Of a DNA stretch of 64,000 nt, positions 59,794 through 64,000 are shown one piece after another (position 1 is the first letter of the stretch; every line of letters begins with the position of its first letter). A program made the position numbers and the translations under genes. Below the pieces are notes generated by a model that did not search any database, had not been told where the DNA came from, and worked only from the letters and a program-made list of their open reading frames with translations. This stretch comes from Candidatus Paceibacterota bacterium (GTDB lineage Bacteria > Verrucomicrobiota > Verrucomicrobiia > Limisphaerales > UBA8199), in contig DAOTCE010000011.1 in NCBI GenBank assembly GCA_035452965.1, positions 62,001 to 126,000 of the forward strand. Direction: 5' to 3'.

Positions 59794-60546
59794 CTAAGCA
59801 GGAACCTGGGCGCCCGCGCTCCGCTGCCCGGCACGCTGCACCCGCTCCGCGATCTCCTGAGCCGTCATCTTCGCAGCGGGATTGTCGCTGAGCTGGTCCA
59901 CCAAGCCAGAGACCGTCGCAAACACCCCAGCCTCCTTCTGGTGATCCATCAGCCACTTCACGAACTGTGCGTCAGCCGCCTGACCCTGCGGCGTGGTAGC
60001 CAGCACAGCCCGCGCAGTCTCCACGCCCTGGACGAGCGCCTCGTTAACCTTGCGGTTGCGGACCTGTCGGTATCCATGATACAAGCCGCCAAGCGCCAGG
60101 GCGAGGATGCTCCCAACGCCCGGCGCAAAAGTGTTAACGATGGATCCCGTCGCCTCGATGGTGGCCAGCGCCTCAGGCTTGGCGACCAAATTGGTCACCG
60201 GCACCTGCACCAGGTTGGTCATGAACACCGGCACGATGTTGGTCACGATAGCGGTCACCATGTTAGTTGTCACCGGCTCACGCACTGCGTAGCCGGACAC
60301 AACGCCGCTCACGGCGTTGGTCACAAACACGACATTCGTGCGTTCCGTGACCACCGGCACGGTTTTGGTCACAACAACAGTATTCGTGAACACCTGCACC
60401 ATCGGCGCGTTAGTCCAGGTAACCTCCTGCCTGTAGGCCGCCCGATCCAGTGCCGCGCACCCGCTCGCGCACGCCACCAGGAACGCCAGCGCCCCGGCCA
60501 GCAACGTTGCCCAAACACACTTCTCACTACGGCTCATCTTCTTCAC
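59794..60546 (-). CDS. Phage-associated lipoprotein with TN-V repeats
   Basis: The 250-aa protein has a lipoprotein signal (ALAFLVACASGCAAL, lipobox LVAC) followed by a repeat-rich region (about 45-125) in which TN-hydrophobic-V units recur (TNTVVV, TNVVFVTNAV, TNMVTAIVTNIV, MTNLV, VTNLV). A hydrophobic glycine-rich segment (PGVGSILALALGGLYHGYRQ) and a helical tail follow. The GTG start at 60546 overlaps the stop of the upstream gene (GTGA) and has AAAGGA seven bases before it. It may be a spanin-like or surface lysis/exclusion protein, but I do not recognise the family. Confidence 0.6.
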   Translation of the reverse strand: MKKMSRSEKCVWATLLAGALAFLVACASGCAALDRAAYRQEVTWTNAPMVQVFTNTVVVTKTVPVVTERTNVVFVTNAVSGVVSGYAVREPVTTNMVTAIVTNIVPVFMTNLVQVPVTNLVAKPEALATIEATGSIVNTFAPGVGSILALALGGLYHGYRQVRNRKVNEALVQGVETARAVLATTPQGQAADAQFVKWLMDHQKEAGVFATVSGLVDQLSDNPAAKMTAQEIAERVQRAGQRSAGAQVPA

Positions 60547-60851
60547 GACTGATTCCTTTCCATCCGGACGAGGCGCAGCTCATCCCTGCACTCCTCCAGA
60601 ACTTTTGTGTTGTTGTCCAGGCAGACGATGAGTTTGGCGTTGGCCGCGCTCTGCTCCGCCACCACCCCGCGGAGGCTCTCCTGGTAGCTGTCCCTGGCTT
60701 CCTTGTGGTCCTCGATCAGCCGCTCATGTTGCAGCACGAAATACCGCATAACAAACCACGCAAACACGCCGAAGACGACGAGGCTCGCCACGAACAACCA
60801 CCGGTCATTCATCCCGGCAGCGTGGTCAACGTTGCTGATCAAATCATTCAT
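60543..60851 (-). CDS. Small membrane/coiled-coil phage protein
   Basis: The 102-aa product has one N-terminal membrane helix (WLFVASLVVFGVFAWFVMRY) and a charged helical remainder (HERLIEDHKEARDSYQESLR ... NNTKVLEECRDELRL). This layout is common among phage holin-neighbour or spanin inner-membrane components. The ATG at 60851 is 5 bp after the stop of the FnIII-like gene, and its stop overlaps the start of the lipoprotein gene. Together with that lipoprotein it may form an inner/outer membrane pair, by analogy only. Confidence 0.6.
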   Translation of the reverse strand: MNDLISNVDHAAGMNDRWLFVASLVVFGVFAWFVMRYFVLQHERLIEDHKEARDSYQESLRGVVAEQSAANAKLIVCLDNNTKVLEECRDELRLVRMERNQS

Positions 60852-60856
60852 GTTTG

Positions 60857-61318
60857 TCACGGCACCATCACTCTTTCCATCAGGAGCCCATTCATCCGGA
60901 AGAACTCCGCCCGGTTCGTCGCCGGAAACCAGCTCGGTGTCCCGGTCACAACACCCCAGGCCACCAGGTTCGTGCTCCGCCCAAACACCGGCGCCAGCCG
61001 GACCCACGTCTCGCCGGCCATCACCGGCGGCACCGGCTTGCTCTCCCACGACACTTCGTTGCTGAAATCCGACTCCAAGCCGTTGGTGTCATAAGCCGTC
61101 GCTGCAAAGAACCATCGCCCGCCATGCGGCAACACCACCGCCTGTGTCAGCGCCAATCCCGCATTTGTTAGGCAGCAATAGGCCCGCGCACTGGTGCCCC
61201 AGTAGACACGGTAGCCTGCCACCGCCGCAGAGGGCGAAGCATCCCAGGCCAGCGTCACCCGTTGCGCATCAGCGGTCGCGGCCCATGCCAGAAACACCGT
61301 TGCCCAGAACCACTTCAT
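60857..61318 (-). CDS. Exported fibronectin type III-like phage-region protein
   Basis: The 153-aa protein has a signal peptide (MKWFWATVFLAWAATADAQ) and one FnIII-like domain (RVTLAWDASPSAAVAGYRVY ... FFAATAYDTNGLESDFSNEV). Such domains decorate phage structural or host-surface proteins. Its ATG overlaps the stop of the DnaT-like head gene (ATGA), so it is in the phage operon despite the secretion signal. Confidence 0.65.
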   Translation of the reverse strand: MKWFWATVFLAWAATADAQRVTLAWDASPSAAVAGYRVYWGTSARAYCCLTNAGLALTQAVVLPHGGRWFFAATAYDTNGLESDFSNEVSWESKPVPPVMAGETWVRLAPVFGRSTNLVAWGVVTGTPSWFPATNRAEFFRMNGLLMERVMVP

Positions 61319-61911
61319 GCCCTCACCAATTGCACCGCGCCGCTGCCACCGACAATCAGCGCGCCATACTTCGAGAGCATGGCCTGGGCGACTCGCGAGA
61401 TAATCGGTCGCGTGTCGCTCTTGTTGTACTTCGTCGTGGACGAAGTGCTGTCGCTCCCGGTCCCGGTCGCGGCGTGCGTCGCGTGAGCAGTCGTCACCGT
61501 GTCGAGACCCTCACCAGCCGGCGCCGCAGTCCGATCCGCAATCAGGAGTTCGCGCGCCATCTCACACACCGCAGCCGCGACCGGCTGCGGCACGGTGGTG
61601 CTCGGCACGAAATTGGTCAGCACGGGCGACATCGTCGTGCTCGTGACCAGGTTGCGGTCCGGATCAGGGCACCGCTCACGCGGCCACTGACACGCCTGCG
61701 TGTCATGAGCGCGGTAGCCGTTGAACTGATACTGCGAATCCACCAGCCGCGTCGCCATGACCAGCGCCGCGGCCTTCGTGGTCGCAGTGGCGGCCGTCCA
61801 TGCCGACGCATACAAGTGGGCCTCGAAATACGCGTCCGCCTCCGCGACGGTGGCGTAGCTGTTCGCGTCCGTCCTGCCGGTCCCGTCTTCCTTGATCAGT
61901 GTGAGAGCCAT
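61315..61911 (-). CDS. Phage DnaT-like / head-completion protein
   Basis: The 198-aa protein has the pattern of the DnaT-like ssDNA-binding/head-completion family encoded next to phage capsid genes: TDANSYATVAEADAYFEAHL, KAAALVMATRLVDSQYQFNG and QPVAAAVCEMARELL. It is expected at the head-tail junction. The gene lies downstream of the capsid gene and three small genes. A glycine/serine/threonine-rich insertion near residue 140 is unusual. Confidence 0.7.
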   Translation of the reverse strand: MALTLIKEDGTGRTDANSYATVAEADAYFEAHLYASAWTAATATTKAAALVMATRLVDSQYQFNGYRAHDTQACQWPRERCPDPDRNLVTSTTMSPVLTNFVPSTTVPQPVAAAVCEMARELLIADRTAAPAGEGLDTVTTAHATHAATGTGSDSTSSTTKYNKSDTRPIISRVAQAMLSKYGALIVGGSGAVQLVRA

Positions 61912-61923
61912 GCAATTACACTC

Positions 61924-62358
61924 CTACGGCGCGCAGTAGTACCACTCGTAAGCGGGGCCGAAAGGCCCAATGATCTCAGTGCCGCACCGGTAACGCATCC
62001 GGTAAGACACATCGTCATTCTCAAAGTCGCTAAACGCCCTCACGTGCCGGAAAGCCCGCACGGTGCTGGAAACGGCACCAACGTAATTCTCAATCCACCC
62101 CTGAGACCCCCGCGACCAATAGAGCTCGATGGTGCCATCGGGAAATCGCCCCTGCTCGAACGTGAAATCGATCAGAACGTCAAACCAGTAGAGCGGCTCC
62201 CCTGCGCTCTCCGTAAGGTTGAGGGTCACAATGACAGGCGCCACCGGAGTTCCACTCCCTGCGTTGCGCCGCCGCCTCTGCGACCGCAGCGCCCACCACG
62301 TCCGCACGATATTGCTGACGCGCCTATTCGGCCTGCTGAGCTGAAGCAACTTCGCCAT
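61924..62358 (-). CDS. Hypothetical phage protein
   Basis: The 144-aa product has a basic N-terminus and a beta-rich C-terminal region (PVIVTLNLTESAGEPLYWFD, GWIENYVGAVSSTVRAFRH). I do not recognise the family. It overlaps the 3' end of the upstream small gene by 35 bp and sits 12 bp upstream of the DnaT-like gene, in the capsid-to-connector part of the phage module. Confidence 0.55.
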   Translation of the reverse strand: MAKLLQLSRPNRRVSNIVRTWWALRSQRRRRNAGSGTPVAPVIVTLNLTESAGEPLYWFDVLIDFTFEQGRFPDGTIELYWSRGSQGWIENYVGAVSSTVRAFRHVRAFSDFENDDVSYRMRYRCGTEIIGPFGPAYEWYYCAP

Positions 62359-62518
62359 GTTTCTCTTTTGGATCCTGCTGGTTCACGACCTCGCCCTGCG
62401 TCACCCGCTCACCAGTGCTGGCCGCAACTGGCACCACCGCAGGCTTGGCGTCCGCCGGCCAGTCAACCGGCAGCAGCGGACGCCTCACCCGCCGAATGAT
62501 TGGAAGCAAGCCGCTCAT
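62324..62518 (-). CDS. Small hypothetical phage protein (64 aa)
   Basis: The 64-aa product is basic at the N-terminus (LLPIIRRVRRPLLPVDWPAD) and polar at the C-terminus. Its ATG is 2 bp after the stop of the previous gene and its 3' end overlaps the next gene, the tight packing expected of phage genes. No family recognised. Confidence 0.45.
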   Translation of the reverse strand: MSGLLPIIRRVRRPLLPVDWPADAKPAVVPVAASTGERVTQGEVVNQQDPKEKHGEVASAQQAE

Positions 62519-62520
62519 GT

Positions 62521-62748
62521 TCAGATGACGTTTGCTCCAATCGCGATTTGCTTCCAGTTCGTGCCATCGCTAATGGCGAGGCACGGCACTGAACCAGTGC
62601 CGCCGGCGCTCAGGTAGATGACGCGCCGAGGAAACTTCGCCGCCGTCACGCCGGCAGCAACCGCCGCCGCGACGTTGGTGAAAGTCGGATACTGAATCTG
62701 CTCGCCGCTCCGAATCTTCTCGAAGCTGCGGGGAACATCTTTGCCCAT
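62521..62748 (-). CDS. Small hypothetical phage protein (75 aa)
   Basis: The 75-aa product reads as a small beta-rich protein (FPRRVIYLSAGGTGSVPCLA). Position directly after the capsid gene suggests a head decoration or accessory protein, but the sequence itself gives no family. Confidence 0.5.
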   Translation of the reverse strand: MGKDVPRSFEKIRSGEQIQYPTFTNVAAAVAAGVTAAKFPRRVIYLSAGGTGSVPCLAISDGTNWKQIAIGANVI

Positions 62749-62805
62749 ACTTGTGTCCTTTCAGGGAAGGCAAGCGCCGGGGATGTTGCCATCCCCGGCT
62801 CATGC

Positions 62806-63816
62806 TCAGTTGTTGTGAGTGATCGCCACCAGGCGCACGTTCTTGTTTTCCCAGACGCGCACCCAGTTCGCAGCCGTCTCCAGCTCCGCAGCCGTCGGCG
62901 AGTCACCAGCCACAGAAGCGCTGGTGAACTTCACGCCGCGCGGATGGAGGATGTAGCGGCGCCGGTTGATCAGCACCGTGTCGCTGTCCAGCGGCACACG
63001 GGCCAGCTCGACACCTTCCGTGCCGAAGCCGCCCTGCAGCGGAGTGCCACTCAGCGGAGCAACACCCTTCGCGAAGGCGCCCTGGCCGAACAGGTAGGTC
63101 GTGTACACCGTGCCGTCAGTGGTGCCAGCTCGCGTGGGCAAGCTGTCATCCACGACCACACGCCGGCCCTGGAAGCTGGCCAGACTCGGCTTGCCTTCGC
63201 TGTCAGGCAGGAAGTCGATCAGATCCAGCTTCTTCAGCGCGGCCTCAGTCCCCGAGTGCATCGCCACTGCGGTCAGCCTGCCGGCTGCATCGCCGAGCTT
63301 GGCGCACGCGTCCACGAAGGTCGCGCCGTTCAGCTTGGTCGCGGAGGTGGTGCCCGCCACCGACTCGGAATGAATCGCGAGCAGGTTGCCCGCCATCGAA
63401 GCCGCGGCGAACATGCCTTTGAGGCACGAGATCACCAGCGACTCATCCGTCCGCGCCCAGTAGGCGCCGACCAGGTCCACAATTGCCTGCATCGGATCGT
63501 CGCCCGAAACCACCTTCGCCAGGTGGTTCACACTCCAGACCTGCGCATCGTTGTGGATGCGTGCGATGTCCGTGTCCGCCGCGATCTTGTTCACCGTCAG
63601 CGACGCCGAATCGTTCAGCAACTGTCGGGTCGCAGTCAGATCCTTCCAGAACGGCATCTTCACTTCGCGACCGCCGCCCTGCGCTAACGTGTCAAACTCG
63701 GGCGCCATCTCGATGATGCCCGACTCGCCAAATCGCGACAGCTCAGCCGTCCGCTCAATGGCGTACTTCTCGAACTCTGTGGGGATGATCACATCCGCCA
63801 CTAACGTCTTAGCCAT
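62806..63816 (-). CDS. Phage major capsid protein
   Basis: The 336-aa protein matches the type of phage coat protein that starts with ADVIIPTEFEKYAIERTAEL and continues with IEMAPEFDTLAQGGGREVKM, PFWKDLT and a HNDAQVWSVNHLAKVVSGDD segment, then FLPDSEGKPSLASFQGRRVV. These are features of P22-like/HK97-fold coat proteins lacking a separate prohead protease domain. It is the largest product in the phage part of the window and is complete. Confidence 0.85.
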   Translation of the reverse strand: MAKTLVADVIIPTEFEKYAIERTAELSRFGESGIIEMAPEFDTLAQGGGREVKMPFWKDLTATRQLLNDSASLTVNKIAADTDIARIHNDAQVWSVNHLAKVVSGDDPMQAIVDLVGAYWARTDESLVISCLKGMFAAASMAGNLLAIHSESVAGTTSATKLNGATFVDACAKLGDAAGRLTAVAMHSGTEAALKKLDLIDFLPDSEGKPSLASFQGRRVVVDDSLPTRAGTTDGTVYTTYLFGQGAFAKGVAPLSGTPLQGGFGTEGVELARVPLDSDTVLINRRRYILHPRGVKFTSASVAGDSPTAAELETAANWVRVWENKNVRLVAITHNN

Positions 63817-63834
63817 ACTTCACAGTCTCCGGTT

Positions 63835-63862
63835 GTAGCGGCGTCTTCTGAGAACGCCGCTG
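63835..63862. repeat. REP-like half element inside the prophage
   Basis: GTAGCGGCGTCTTCTGAGAA followed by CGCCGCTG contains AGCGGCGT pairing with ACGCCGCT across a 9-bp loop. The flanking bases match the hairpin arms at 21508-21582. It lies in the gap between the capsid gene and the upstream phage gene. Confidence 0.65.
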
Positions 63863-63868
63863 GTTCAT

Positions 63869-64000
63869 TCAAGCCGCTGCCTTGAGCCGAGCCGCCAGGC
63901 CCGGATCACTCTTGGTCAGCCGCATCTGCTCCGTGAGGTTCCAGCTCTCCTTGCGGAAGGGATTCTTCACGGACTTGTTGCCGACTCCACCGGAGCCGTT
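63869..64000 (-). CDS. Phage head-region protein, C-terminal part (5' end off window)
   Basis: The frame open to the right edge ends with NPFRKESWNLTEQMRLTKSD and PGLAARLKAAA before TGA. Similar C-termini (NPF-K-E-WNLTEQ) are common in phage proteins encoded just upstream of coat proteins, such as scaffold or protease-like products. Only 43 residues are visible, so no further claim is possible. It is co-directional with the capsid gene. Confidence 0.65.
   Translation of the reverse strand, partial: NGSGGVGNKSVKNPFRKESWNLTEQMRLTKSDPGLAARLKAAA

Overview
The window looks like a GC-rich chromosomal segment of a Verrucomicrobiota-type bacterium, perhaps a Limisphaerales/Pedosphaera-like lineage. 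This rests on gene content: many Tat- or lipoprotein-exported glycosidases (GH20, GH29, GH116, GH172, DUF4434), Na+/solute symporters next to them, GH57 and GlgA/GlgB alpha-glucan genes, an Mla lipid-transport operon and GlcD/GlcF. No rRNA or complete tRNA is visible, so the taxonomic call is inference.

Layout. 0-3.6 kb: 3' part of an mlaE-mlaF-mlaD operon and two coiled-coil/C-terminal-anchor proteins. 3.6-16.6 kb: mostly housekeeping and central metabolism (Ogt, OPA-type MFS transporter, GH57, Sua5, GH172, a sugar isomerase-like protein, glutaredoxin-like protein, LipA, KDPG aldolase, glycolate oxidase subunits). 16.8-22.9 kb: a glycan-degradation block with an 802-aa exported protein, then an SSS symporter, a lipoprotein L-rhamnose mutarotase and a GH29 fucosidase. 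23.2-31.8 kb: an accessory island described below. 32-57.9 kb: SSS symporter with GH20 hexosaminidase, LysR regulator, MBL hydrolase, NtrC-type regulator, TyrRS, a CBM9-like protein, glgB-GH57-glgA, an STN-like protein with ECF sigma and membrane partner, DUF4434, MBL hydrolase, a TGS/uridine-kinase-like protein, GH116 and NadA. 58-59.5 kb: a decayed DNA-methyltransferase remnant. 59.55-64 kb: the end of a prophage on the minus strand, bounded by a 23-bp copy of a tRNA 3' end.

The least ordinary part is 23.2-31.8 kb. A divergent HSP90-family ATPase is translationally coupled to a TPR-like partner. Next come a sigma-factor-like protein facing a 61-aa zf-HC2-like protein, a Fis-type regulator whose receiver domain has lost its phospho-acceptor, a kinase-like protein with its own degenerate receiver and altered catalytic motifs, a YbjN-like protein and an ARPP-1-like fragment. 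The sigma-like gene and the pseudo-receiver gene share an AACTTGGCA element with GG-N10-GC spacing (sigma-54-like) at the same distance from their start codons. I infer a chaperone/signalling island of unknown output.

Palindromic repeats are scattered through the window: a long palindrome present twice (26.76 and 58.22 kb), a hairpin with perfect 29-bp arms (21.5 kb) whose half-element recurs inside the prophage (63.8 kb), an imperfect inverted repeat (49.06 kb) and a 16-bp palindrome (15.1 kb).
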